15,645 nt of DNA from UBA10649 sp964391765 (lineage in GTDB: Bacteria; Actinomycetota; Actinomycetes; S36-B12): NCBI GenBank assembly GCA_964391765.1, contig CAYMNG010000058.1, positions 1-15,645 of the forward strand. Direction: 5' to 3'. Below are positions 1 to 6,960 of this stretch, one piece after another (the stretch's first letter is position 1; every line of letters begins with the position of its first letter). Both the position numbers and the translations under genes were made by a program. The notes under the pieces are model-generated. The model saw nothing but the letters and a program-made list of their open reading frames with translations, made no database searches and had not been told where the DNA came from.

Positions 1-846
1 GCTGCCGCCGAGATCCATGTCGAAACCGGCATCCCGGAGCACGCGGATCTTGTTCTCCTCCTTGGCCTTGGTCTCGATGAACTCCTCGATGTCCGGATGG
101 TCGACGTCGAGCACGACCATCTTCGCCGCACGCCGGGTCGCGCCGCCGGACTTGATCGTGCCGGCGGACGCGTCCGCACCACGCATGAACGAGACCGGGC
201 CGGACGCCGTCCCGCCGGAGGACTTCAGCAGCTCCTTGCTGGAGCGGATTCGGGAGAGGTTCAGGCCGGCGCCCGATCCGCCCTTGAAGATCAGGCCTTC
301 CTCCTTGTACCAGTTCAGGATCGAGTCCATCGTGTCGTCGACCGCGAGGATGAAGCAGGCGCTGACCTGCTGCGGCGACACGGTGCCCACGTTGAACCAC
401 ACCGGTGAGTTGAAGCTGAACACCTGGTGCAGCAGCATGTGGGTGAGCTCGAGCTCGAAGACCTCCGCGTCGGTGTCGGAGCCGAAGTAGCCGTTGTCCC
501 GACCCGCGCGGACGTAGGTCGACACGACGCGGTCGATCAACTGCCGCAGGCTCCACTCACGCTCCGGGGTGCCGACGGCGCCGCGGAAGTACTTGGTCGT
601 CACGATCGTGGACGCGTTCACGCTCCAGAAGTCGGGGTACTCGACCCCGCGCTGCTCGAAGACGGTCTCCCCGGTCTTCCAGTTCGTCTGCACGACGTCG
701 CGCCGTTCCCAGGTGATGGCGTCGTAGGGGTGCACCCCCGGCGTCGTGTACAGCCGCTCGATCGCCAGGCCCGGACCGCGTCGGGTGTTGTGGACGAACG
801 ACGGGTCCGCCTCGGCGTGGTCGAGCGCGTTGTGGGTGACGGTCAT
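1..846 (-). CDS. nrdJ: Vitamin B12-dependent (class II) ribonucleotide reductase, N-terminal part; runs off the left edge
   Basis: Adenosylcobalamin-dependent reductase that turns ribonucleotides into deoxyribonucleotides in the cytoplasm. The first 282 codons are present; the gene continues beyond base 1, so the active-site loop residues and C-terminal redox cysteines are not visible. The visible part has the NrdJ pattern: NSPVWFNVG at residues 146-154, QVSACFI with Cys164 (the N-terminal partner of the redox cysteine pair in this family), the glycine-rich KGGSGAGLNLSRIRS block at 188-202, and SGGATRRAAKMVVLDVDHPD at about 233-252. The ATG at 846 is preceded by GAGGAAGG with 7-8 bases of spacing. 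It starts 35 bp after nrdR and is almost certainly co-transcribed with it from the promoter near 1590. Identity is confident; only the length is unknown. Confidence 0.96.
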   Translation of the reverse strand, partial: MTVTHNALDHAEADPSFVHNTRRGPGLAIERLYTTPGVHPYDAITWERRDVVQTNWKTGETVFEQRGVEYPDFWSVNASTIVTTKYFRGAVGTPEREWSLRQLIDRVVSTYVRAGRDNGYFGSDTDAEVFELELTHMLLHQVFSFNSPVWFNVGTVSPQQVSACFILAVDDTMDSILNWYKEEGLIFKGGSGAGLNLSRIRSSKELLKSSGGTASGPVSFMRGADASAGTIKSGGATRRAAKMVVLDVDHPDIEEFIETKAKEENKIRVLRDAGFDMDLGGS

Positions 847-881
847 GGGCGTGCCTTCCTCGAATGGACGTGCGGCAGGAA

Positions 882-1418
882 CTACAGGTGGTGGGAAGAA
901 TCCGGTGACGAGGCCGTCGAGGCGGCGGCCGGTTCGGCCGTCGCGCGCGGTGCCGGCTCGCGGCCGGTGGGCGTCTGCTCGGCGCGCAGCAGCGCGATCT
1001 CGGCCTCGAAGTCCGCCAGCGTGTCGAAGGACCGGTAGACCGACGCGAACCGCAGGTAGGCGACCTCGTCCAGTTCGCGCAACGGCGCCAGGATCGCCAG
1101 GCCGACCTCCATGGCCGGGACCTCGGCGCTGCCGGTCGCCCGGATCGCGTCCTCGACCCGCTGCGCGAGTCGGGCCAGGTCGTCCTCGCTGACCGGTCGG
1201 CCCTGGCAGGCCTTGCGGACGCCGGTGACGACCTTGGCCCGGGTGAACGGCTCGGTCGCGCCGGACCGCTTCACCACGTAGACCACCGCCGTCTCGGCGG
1301 TGGTGAACCGCCGACCGCAACCAGCGCACTCACGACGCCGGCGGATGGCCAGGCCGTCGTCGACCACGCGGGAGTCGACCACACGGGAGTCGTCGGATCG
1401 ACAGAAGGGACAGCGCAC
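882..1418 (-). CDS. nrdR: Transcriptional repressor NrdR, zinc ribbon plus ATP-cone
   Basis: Represses ribonucleotide reductase genes by binding NrdR boxes when its ATP-cone senses dATP/ATP. The 178-residue protein begins with the zinc ribbon CPFC (Cys3, Cys6) and CAGC (Cys31, Cys34), with the basic stretch RRRREC between and RRFTTAET after. The ATP-cone spans about residues 46-136 (VVKRSG...PFTRAKV, ending VAYLRFASVYRSF). The family is usually about 150-180 residues; the last 30 or so are an Ala/Pro/Ser-rich tail with no recognisable domain. I chose the GTG at 1418 because NrdR proteins begin at this zinc ribbon and because a strong GGGGAGGAGGAG lies 7-8 bases upstream. The open frame reaches back to 1592 but would add unrelated residues and would start upstream of the likely transcription start. 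It is followed after 35 bp by nrdJ, a classic regulator-target operon. Confidence 0.97.
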   Translation of the reverse strand: MRCPFCRSDDSRVVDSRVVDDGLAIRRRRECAGCGRRFTTAETAVVYVVKRSGATEPFTRAKVVTGVRKACQGRPVSEDDLARLAQRVEDAIRATGSAEVPAMEVGLAILAPLRELDEVAYLRFASVYRSFDTLADFEAEIALLRAEQTPTGREPAPRATAEPAAASTASSPDSSHHL

Positions 1419-1494
1419 GTCCGGCTCCTCCTCCCCGGGTTGGCGTGGTGACCGACCGGATCCGCCGGGTCTGCCGGTGGATCGGTTGTGGACG

Positions 1495-1527
1495 ACCTGT
1501 TGATGACCGACCACTACCTGTTGATGA
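1495..1527. repeat. Two 12-bp direct repeats in the nrdR leader, 21 bp apart
   Basis: ACCTGTTGATGA occurs at 1495-1506 and again at 1516-1527, a spacing of two helical turns. The second copy overlaps the weaker NrdR box. They lie in the transcribed leader of nrdR. They may be part of the regulatory site or bind another factor. Confidence 0.6.
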
Positions 1528-1558
1528 ATCACAGCGATGTCACTACTACATCTAGTGG
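1511..1558. promoter_or_regulatory. Candidate pair of NrdR boxes before nrdR-nrdJ
   Basis: The right-hand box at 1543-1558 has a perfect ACTA/TAGT inverted repeat around CATC and fits the known NrdR box (ACACTATATATAGTGT) at about 12 of 16 positions. A weaker copy at 1511-1526 (ACTA then TTGA) lies 32 bp away, the spacing of about three helical turns usual for NrdR box pairs. The better box sits at the expected transcription start of the minus-strand promoter, so bound NrdR would block initiation. The second box matches only about half the positions and is the weaker part of the call. Confidence 0.68.
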
Positions 1559-1563
1559 GGTCG

Positions 1564-1592
1564 ACGGTATCTGGTGTCGAGGCCGTTGGCAA
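1564..1592 (-). promoter_or_regulatory. Probable sigma-70-type promoter of the nrdR-nrdJ operon
   Basis: On the minus strand TTGCCA (1592-1587) and TACCGT (1569-1564) are separated by exactly 17 bases, a good housekeeping promoter for an actinomycete. It would start transcription near 1557, inside the better NrdR box, giving a leader of about 140 nt before the nrdR GTG. It lies 40 bp past the stop of the SGNH hydrolase gene. Confidence 0.6.
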
Positions 1593-1631
1593 GGACCGCG
1601 ACCGTCGGGTCCGGGACGCGGTTGATCAGGC

Positions 1632-2555
1632 TCAGGTGGCGAGCGCCGCGTCGACGGCACGGCCGACGACCTGCGCGCGCAGCCGGTAGCCGTCGGGTCC
1701 GTAGTGGATGCCGTCCCAGCCCCGGATGTGGTGGGCGTTGGCCACCGCGTGCCAGCCGACCACGGTCAGGTTCGGCCGTCGCCGCGCCTGAGCCCGAAGC
1801 ATCGCGTTGAACCGAGCCGCCCGGGCGTCCAGCCAGGCGCTGCGGGTCAGATGCAGATCGACCCACAACACCGTCCGACGCGGGCCGAGGCGGTCCAGCA
1901 GCGTGTCGACCCGGCGGGCGGTCGTCGCCTCGTCGACCCAGGAGATGTCGTTCGTGCCCAACGCGACGACCACGACGCCGGGCAGCTCGCGCAACTGCCG
2001 CGCTCTCGTGACCTGAGCGATGCCCCAGTCCAGCCGCCGTGAGCCCCAGCACCGGAACGTCGGGGTCCACCCGTGCGCGCGCAACGTGCGGGCCGTCGCG
2101 GTCCGCGACTCGCGCGTCAGCGAGTCGCCGATGAGCAGTACCCGTCGACCCGCACCGGGTTCGCCGACCGAGGTACGGCCGGGCCAGACCGGACGCGGAC
2201 AGGCGTCCCACGGCGGGTTCGCCGGCCAGGAGCGATCGACCCGATCGGTGACCTGCCGCGCCGGCGGCACGGCAACTGGCGGCACGGCCGGCGGCACGGC
2301 AACCGGCGGCACGGCCGGCGGCACGGCAACCGGCGGCACGAGAACCGGCGGAACGGCAACCGGCGGCACGGCAACCGGCACAAGAACCGGCGGCACGGCA
2401 ACCGGCGTCGGGGCCGGAACCGGAGCCGTCACCGATGTCGCGCCGGCGGGGGTGGCGATGGTTGCCAACTCCGTGGCGAGCACCACGGACGCGACCGCGC
2501 AGGCAACAACCACAAATGCCGGTCGGGCGAGGCCGCCGCGGTGATTGCCGATCAC
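1632..2555 (-). CDS. Secreted or membrane-anchored SGNH/GDSL-type hydrolase with a Val-Pro repeat linker
   Basis: A 307-residue exported esterase-like protein; the substrate is unknown. A hydrophobic segment at about residues 12-32 (PAFVVVACAVASVVLATEL) serves as signal peptide or N-terminal anchor. A low-complexity linker of VAVPP-type repeats fills residues 52-98. The catalytic domain follows: block I GDSLT (143-147, nucleophile Ser145), GTND at 200-203, and DGIH (281-284) giving the Asp/His pair. All SGNH landmarks are present, so it should be active, probably as a cell-envelope acyl or acetyl esterase. The GTG at 2555 starts just before the signal sequence, but its ribosome site is weak; translation may couple to the LysM gene, whose stop lies 31 bp upstream. 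That spacing suggests the two share an SOS-controlled transcript. Family assignment is sure, role inferred. Confidence 0.9.
   Translation of the reverse strand: MIGNHRGGLARPAFVVVACAVASVVLATELATIATPAGATSVTAPVPAPTPVAVPPVLVPVAVPPVAVPPVLVPPVAVPPAVPPVAVPPAVPPVAVPPARQVTDRVDRSWPANPPWDACPRPVWPGRTSVGEPGAGRRVLLIGDSLTRESRTATARTLRAHGWTPTFRCWGSRRLDWGIAQVTRARQLRELPGVVVVALGTNDISWVDEATTARRVDTLLDRLGPRRTVLWVDLHLTRSAWLDARAARFNAMLRAQARRRPNLTVVGWHAVANAHHIRGWDGIHYGPDGYRLRAQVVGRAVDAALAT
2262..2402. repeat. In-gene tandem repeat encoding the VAVPP/VLVPP linker
   Basis: Imperfect 12- and 15-bp units on a GGCGGCACGGCAACC theme are repeated about ten times inside the SGNH hydrolase gene. On the coding strand they give VAVPP, VLVPP and AVPP units at residues 52-98. 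Such Pro/Val linkers hold a catalytic domain away from the membrane, and repeat number is likely to vary between strains. Confidence 0.85.
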
Positions 2556-2586
2556 CGTCCCAGTATCGCCGCCGGTCGACCTGCAC

Positions 2587-3048
2587 CTACGTCCCGGCGT
2601 AGGCGGGCACGAGGAGGACCTGACCGGGAACGATCGGGCGCGTGCCCAGGTGGTTCAGGTCGCGGATGGCGGTGACTACGGCCCGGGGATCGACGTTCGG
2701 CGCGATCCGACCGGCCACCTGCCACAGGCTCATGCCCGGGGTGACTACGAGGCTGACCGTCCCGGGGACGACGGTCGAGGCGTCGTCGCCGGCCTGCGCC
2801 GTCGACCGGCCGGCGAACACGACGATCGCCAGCAGGACGAGGACGCTCACGACCACGGCCACGACGCGACCGCGGCGGGTCAACCGGATCGGCGCCGGTG
2901 CCGGCAGCCCGCCTCTGCCCTGCGCCGCGGTCCGCGCGGTGGCCGTCGTCGCCCGCGCGCTGACGGGGTGCGCAGCACGTGGTGCGGCACGAACTGCGGT
3001 ACGCGGTTGTGCAGCGACCGCAGTCGGATACGTGCTCGAGGTCGTCAT
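2587..3048 (-). CDS. LysM-domain membrane protein, probable SOS cell-division suppressor (Rv2719c/DivS/YneA-like)
   Basis: A 153-residue protein with an Ala/Arg/Thr-rich cytoplasmic N-terminus (1-60), one transmembrane helix (about 62-80, VVAVVVSVLVLLAIVVFAG) and a LysM domain (about 97-148) that would bind peptidoglycan outside the cell. This order, together with its position divergent from lexA, matches the SOS-induced division suppressors of actinobacteria and firmicutes (DivS, Rv2719c, YneA). These delay septation while DNA is repaired. I chose the ATG at 3048 because GGGGAGA precedes it by 4-5 bases; the frame remains open to 3171, but that extension crosses the SOS box region. A TCGAAC-CGCT-GTACGA element lies 84 bp upstream of the start. 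The SGNH hydrolase gene follows after 31 bp. Domain content is clear; the division role is inferred from architecture and context. Confidence 0.88.
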   Translation of the reverse strand: MTTSSTYPTAVAAQPRTAVRAAPRAAHPVSARATTATARTAAQGRGGLPAPAPIRLTRRGRVVAVVVSVLVLLAIVVFAGRSTAQAGDDASTVVPGTVSLVVTPGMSLWQVAGRIAPNVDPRAVVTAIRDLNHLGTRPIVPGQVLLVPAYAGT

Positions 3049-3131
3049 GTCGTCTCCCCTTGCGTCGTCGGTGTCGACCGTGCCGGTGGGCGTCCCACGC
3101 CGGGTCGAGTCGGATACGGACTGGTGTTCGA

Positions 3132-3147
3132 TCGAACCGCTGTACGA
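3132..3147. promoter_or_regulatory. Probable second SOS box, facing the LysM gene
   Basis: TCGAAC-CGCT-GTACGA fits the actinobacterial LexA site TCGAAC-N4-GTTCGA with one mismatch. It lies 84 bp before the LysM start. The neighbouring GTTCGATCGAAC (3126-3137) is a perfect 12-bp palindrome that shares its right half. I found no convincing -10/-35 pair for the minus strand. Confidence 0.7.
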
Positions 3148-3183
3148 TTTGTAGCACGGTCGGCGCGACACTCGCGGTATTCA

Positions 3184-3199
3184 TCGAACGCGTGTTTGA
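3184..3199. promoter_or_regulatory. SOS box (LexA operator) of lexA
   Basis: TCGAAC-GCGT-GTTTGA matches the actinobacterial/Gram-positive LexA operator (CGAAC-N4-GTTYG) in both half-sites. Its right end overlaps the -35 hexamer of the lexA promoter, so LexA binding would block RNA polymerase: autorepression. Confidence 0.92.
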
Positions 3200-3224
3200 A
3201 AATGTCGGGGTGTCGCGCTAACGT
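3196..3224 (+). promoter_or_regulatory. lexA promoter
   Basis: TTGAAA (3196-3201) and TAACGT (3219-3224) are 17 bases apart. The -35 is embedded in the SOS box. The start site would be near 3231, leaving a leader of about 70 nt before the lexA ATG. Confidence 0.75.
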
Positions 3225-3301
3225 CGACCCGACGATGGCACCGGGGTCTGACAGTGCCGATCCCCCGCACAGCCGCGCAGCGCGGCGGAGAGGAACATCC
3301 G

Positions 3302-3955
3302 ATGAGCGCCTCAATCAGCGCCCTGCCCGATGGCCCGACGGACGAGTCGGGCCTGACGGCGCGTCAGCGCGCGATCATGTCCTTGATCCGCGAGACGACG
3401 GCCGCGCGCGGCTACCCGCCCACCGTGCGCGAGATCGGCGAGGGTGTCGGGCTGTCCTCGCCGTCGAGCGTCACCTACCAACTCGACGCGCTCGAGCGGC
3501 GGGGGTTCTTGCGTCGGGACCCGAACCGACCGCGCGCCCTCGTCGTGGCCGACGGGCAACGATCCGCCGGCAACCAGACCGCGACGGCGTTCGTGCCGCT
3601 CGTCGGTCGGATCGCGGCCGGCGGCCCGATCCTGGCCGAGCAGGACGTCGAGGCGGTCTTCCCGCTCCCCCGCGACCTGGTCGGCGACGGCGACCTGTTC
3701 TTGCTCAAGGTCGTGGGCGAGTCCATGGTCGAGGCCGCGATCTGCGACGGCGACTGGGTCGTCGTGCGTCAGCAGCCGACCGCCGAGAACGGCGACATCG
3801 TCGCCGCGCTCCTCGACGGCGAGGCCACGGTGAAGACGTTCAAGCGACGCAGTGGGCACGTCTGGCTGTTGCCGCAGAACGCCGCGTACGACCCGATCCC
3901 CGGGGACGACGCGACGATCATGGGCAAGGTCGTCTCGGTCCTGCGCCGACTGTGA
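3302..3955 (+). CDS. lexA: LexA repressor of the SOS response
   Basis: Represses DNA-damage genes and cleaves itself when RecA is activated. The 217-residue protein has the N-terminal winged helix (about 16-80: LTARQRAIMSLI, then GYPPTVREIGEGVGLSSPSSVTYQL as the recognition region, then ALERRGFLRRDPNRPRAL). The self-cleavage site is AAGG (Ala106-Gly107), the nucleophile is Ser141 in VVGESM and the general base is Lys178 in ATVKTFK. All catalytic parts are intact. The ATG at 3302 has GGAGAGGA eight bases upstream; a longer frame from 3254 would add residues not seen in LexA. Regulation is by the SOS box at 3184-3199. The SGNH lipoprotein gene follows about 50 bp later on the same strand and may be co-transcribed. 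Confidence 0.98.
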   Translation: MSASISALPDGPTDESGLTARQRAIMSLIRETTAARGYPPTVREIGEGVGLSSPSSVTYQLDALERRGFLRRDPNRPRALVVADGQRSAGNQTATAFVPLVGRIAAGGPILAEQDVEAVFPLPRDLVGDGDLFLLKVVGESMVEAAICDGDWVVVRQQPTAENGDIVAALLDGEATVKTFKRRSGHVWLLPQNAAYDPIPGDDATIMGKVVSVLRRL

Positions 3956-4010
3956 GACCGATGTGGCCCGCGTCCGACCGACCCGGGCCACCTGGGTGAC
4001 GATGGGGCCC

Positions 4011-5012
4011 ATGCGCATCGTCGCCCCGCTCGCCGCAGCGGTCCTCCTCGCTACCGGGTGTGCCGCGTCGGCGTCGGTGATCTCGCCGACGTCACCTGCG
4101 TCGACGACGCCCCCGCAGGTGACGGTCGCACCGGGATCGTCGGCGCCGTCCCCGACGCCGACGACGCTGCCACCACCCACCGCGCCACCAGTGGCACCGG
4201 CGAAGGACACCAGCGCACCGCGGCAGCGGCCCGCACCGGTCGGCTCGTTCGTCCTCGGCGACTCCATCGCACTGGGCGTCGGCCCGTTCGTGGCCCGATA
4301 CGGCTACCCGGTCGTCGGGCGGGTCGGCCAGTCGGCCGACACGACGTACTTGACGACCCACCTCCTCAGCGCCGACGCGCAGCAGGCGCCGGCCTGGGTT
4401 CTGCTCCTGGGGACGAACAACGCCGGCGACGCGACCGACCTCGACCGGCTCGAGGGCTGGCTCACCACGATCGACCACCTGCGCGCGGGGGGCGATCGAC
4501 CGGTCTACTGGGTCACCCCGTTCCGCGATCCGCGCTACCGCGGCGGCCTGGCCGCAACCGGACTCGACGCCTTCAACGCCGAACTGCGCCGGCAGGCCCG
4601 AGCCCACCCGTGGCTGCACGTCGTGGACTTCGCGACGGTCGCCGCGGCGCACCCGGAGTGGTTCGACGCCGACGGTTCGCACCTGCATCCCGACGACGTC
4701 GGCTATCGCGTCCTGGCCGCGATGATCGCCGGTCCGGACGCGGTGCCCGTCCTCTCGGCCGCGTCCGTGCGCGAACTGCCCGGACCGAGCGCGTCGCCCG
4801 CGGCGACTGCGTCGAACGCACCGACCGGTCCGGAGTCGAGCCGACCGGGTCCCACCGGCCGACCGGTCGTGCCGACCCCGAGCACGGCGCCGACTCCGAG
4901 CACGGCGCCGGACGACACGACTCCCGGGGCCACGGCGCCGGACACGTCGCCGGCGGCCCCCGTCGACCCGCGCGTCGACGACGCGGGCGCGGTGTTCAGT
5001 CCGGTGCGGTGA
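4011..5012 (+). CDS. SGNH hydrolase lipoprotein
   Basis: A 333-residue exported lipoprotein with an SGNH hydrolase core. The N-terminus is a lipoprotein signal (MRIVAPLAAAVLLATGC), with lipobox LATG and Cys17 as the lipid attachment site. A Thr/Pro/Ser linker covers about 20-75. The catalytic blocks are GDSI (83-86, Ser85), GTNN (134-137) and DGSH (221-224), giving a complete Ser/Asp/His set. The C-terminal 80 residues are again Pro/Thr/Ser-rich, with a TPSTAP direct repeat at about 289-300. Homologous domains occur near acyltransferases that decorate envelope sugars; here the substrate is unknown. Starts at 4002 and 4011 are both possible; I prefer 4011 because it gives a standard lipoprotein signal. 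It lies about 55 bp after lexA and its last 17 bp overlap the end of dinG on the other strand. Confidence 0.88.
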   Translation: MRIVAPLAAAVLLATGCAASASVISPTSPASTTPPQVTVAPGSSAPSPTPTTLPPPTAPPVAPAKDTSAPRQRPAPVGSFVLGDSIALGVGPFVARYGYPVVGRVGQSADTTYLTTHLLSADAQQAPAWVLLLGTNNAGDATDLDRLEGWLTTIDHLRAGGDRPVYWVTPFRDPRYRGGLAATGLDAFNAELRRQARAHPWLHVVDFATVAAAHPEWFDADGSHLHPDDVGYRVLAAMIAGPDAVPVLSAASVRELPGPSASPAATASNAPTGPESSRPGPTGRPVVPTPSTAPTPSTAPDDTTPGATAPDTSPAAPVDPRVDDAGAVFSPVR

Positions 5013-6960
5013 TCTGGTCTCGCAGTCGGGCCAGCGCGCCGATAACCGCGGCTCGGTCGGTCGTGTACCAGAACGGCGGCAGGCTCTCCCGCAGCACGCG
5101 GGCATAGCCGGCCGTCGCGAGCCGGCTGTCCAGGACGGCGACGACCCCCCGGTCGTCCACCCCGCGGATGAGCCGACCGGCCCCTTGGGCGAGGAGCAGT
5201 CCGGCCCGTGGCACGCTGACCGCCCGGAACCCCGACCCGCCGGCGTCGTCCACCGCCGCCTGCCGCGCGGCGACCAGCGGGTCGTCCGGCCGCGGGAACG
5301 GGATCCGATCGATGACGACGCACACGCACGCGTGACCGGGGACGTCCACACCCTGCCACAGCGACACCGTGCCCAGCAGCGTCGTCGCCGGCTCGGCGGC
5401 GAACCGGTCGACCAGGTGCCCGACCGGGTCGCCCCGTTGCTGCACGAGGATCGGCAACTGCGGGGACAGGCGCACCCGCAGGTAGTCGGCCGCCCGCTCC
5501 ACCCCGCGCCAGCTGCTGAACAGCGCCAGCGTCCGCCCGCCGGCGGCCTCGATCAGGTCGGCGAGCTCGTCCAGCGCCTGCATGGCGACACCGTCGCGTC
5601 CGGGTGCCGGCAGGTCGCGGGCGACGTACAAGATCCCCTGCCGCGCATAGTCGAACGGCGACCCGACGTCGATCGTCACCGCGTCAGCGTCGGTCAGGCC
5701 GAACGAGCGCAGCGCGGACTCGAACCCCCCGCCAACGGTGAGCGTCGCGCTCGTGACGACGACCGGTGACCGGTCGAACAGCGCCGTGCGCAACAGCCCG
5801 GACACCGACAGCGGTGCGATCCGCAGGGTCACCGGGGCTCGGCTCGGATCGACCCACACGACGTCCGTGCCGTCGGCTTCGACCAGCGCCCCGGCGACGT
5901 CGTGCACCTCGTCCAGCGCGGCCCGGGCCTGCTGGCGGGCGGCGACCGCCTCCGGGGTGGAGTCCTTGTCCGCGCCGACCGCCGTGGAGACGTCGCCGGC
6001 CGCGGTCCGCACCGACCGCACCGCCGCGGCCAGGTCCGCCGGCAGGTCCAGCAGACGCTGCGGCCCGGTGCCGGCGACCGCGGCGAGGGCGACCCCGAGG
6101 ACGTCGGCGGCGTCGCTCAGGCGGTCCAACGTCGCGGCGTCGGCCAGGGATCGACTGCGCGAGACGGCGCGCTCGACCATCGCGACCGAGAGCTCCCCGG
6201 TGACCGCCGCGGTGGCACGGTCGACGAGCTCGTGGCCCTCGTCGACGATCACGGCGTCGTGGGCCGGCAGGACGGGGATCTGCTCGAGTGCGTCGATCGC
6301 GAGCATCGCGTGGTTCGTGACGACGACGTCGGCGCGCTGCGCGCGTTCGCGGCGCTTCGCGGTGAAGCACTCGACACCGTACGCGCATCGACTCTCGCCC
6401 ACGCACTCACGCCGGCCGACACTGAACGCCCGCCACACGCGGGCGTCGATCTCGTCGCCGTACTCGTCGCGGTCCCCGGTCTCGGTCGCCTCGGCCCACT
6501 CGCGCACGGCTCGCGCCTGCGTGGCCAGGCGACTGCGGGGCGTCGCGAAGAGCGCCTGCTCGTCATCGTCCGCGGGGACGACACCGTTCAGCTTGTTCAG
6601 GCAGACGTAGTTGTTCCGCCCCTTGAGGACCGCGAACTCGACCGGTCGGCCCACGATCGGCTCGAGCGCCCGGGCGACCACCGGCAGGTCACGTTCGGCC
6701 AGCTGGCGCTGCAGGGCCAGCGTCGCCGTCGCGACGACCACGGGACCGCCGTCGGGTGCGCACGCGTGCAGCGCGGCCGGGACGAGGTAGGCCAGCGACT
6801 TCCCCGTTCCGGTGCCGGCCTGGATGATCGCGTGCCCGCCGTCGGCGATCGCCGCGGCGACGGTCCGCGCCATGACCGACTGGCCGGCCCGGGCCTGCCC
6901 GCCGAGCTCGGCCACCGCGGCCTCGAGGGCGTCGTCCGGACTCGGTTCGACCGCGTTCAT
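4996..6960 (-). CDS. dinG: ATP-dependent DNA helicase of the DinG/YoaA (XPD-like) family
   Basis: Iron-sulfur superfamily 2 helicase, 5'-3', thought to clear D-loops, R-loops and other structures during repair. The 654-residue protein has Walker A AGTGTGKS (48-55), four cysteines spaced as in the iron-sulfur domain (Cys120, 186, 192, 198), the DEAH-type box as DEGH (240-243) preceded by VVTNHAML, and motif VI QGAGRLIR (592-599). The length fits the family. The ATG at 6960 overlaps the hflX stop by four bases (ATGA), so translation is probably coupled. No SOS box was seen directly before it; it is presumably transcribed from the dapF-hflX direction. It converges on the SGNH lipoprotein gene with a 17-bp overlap. 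I use dinG as a family name; the exact activity is inferred. Confidence 0.94.
   Translation of the reverse strand: MNAVEPSPDDALEAAVAELGGQARAGQSVMARTVAAAIADGGHAIIQAGTGTGKSLAYLVPAALHACAPDGGPVVVATATLALQRQLAERDLPVVARALEPIVGRPVEFAVLKGRNNYVCLNKLNGVVPADDDEQALFATPRSRLATQARAVREWAEATETGDRDEYGDEIDARVWRAFSVGRRECVGESRCAYGVECFTAKRRERAQRADVVVTNHAMLAIDALEQIPVLPAHDAVIVDEGHELVDRATAAVTGELSVAMVERAVSRSRSLADAATLDRLSDAADVLGVALAAVAGTGPQRLLDLPADLAAAVRSVRTAAGDVSTAVGADKDSTPEAVAARQQARAALDEVHDVAGALVEADGTDVVWVDPSRAPVTLRIAPLSVSGLLRTALFDRSPVVVTSATLTVGGGFESALRSFGLTDADAVTIDVGSPFDYARQGILYVARDLPAPGRDGVAMQALDELADLIEAAGGRTLALFSSWRGVERAADYLRVRLSPQLPILVQQRGDPVGHLVDRFAAEPATTLLGTVSLWQGVDVPGHACVCVVIDRIPFPRPDDPLVAARQAAVDDAGGSGFRAVSVPRAGLLLAQGAGRLIRGVDDRGVVAVLDSRLATAGYARVLRESLPPFWYTTDRAAVIGALARLRDQITAPD

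Noticed and set aside
1419..1560. Cobalamin riboswitch in the leader of nrdR-nrdJ
   Set aside because: I see no B12-box-like element or suitable stems, and the leader is short for that class; control by NrdR explains the site better.
2262..2402. Repeat cluster as a CRISPR array
   Set aside because: The repeats have no spacers, are 12-15 bp, and translate in frame into a Pro-rich linker of the SGNH hydrolase.
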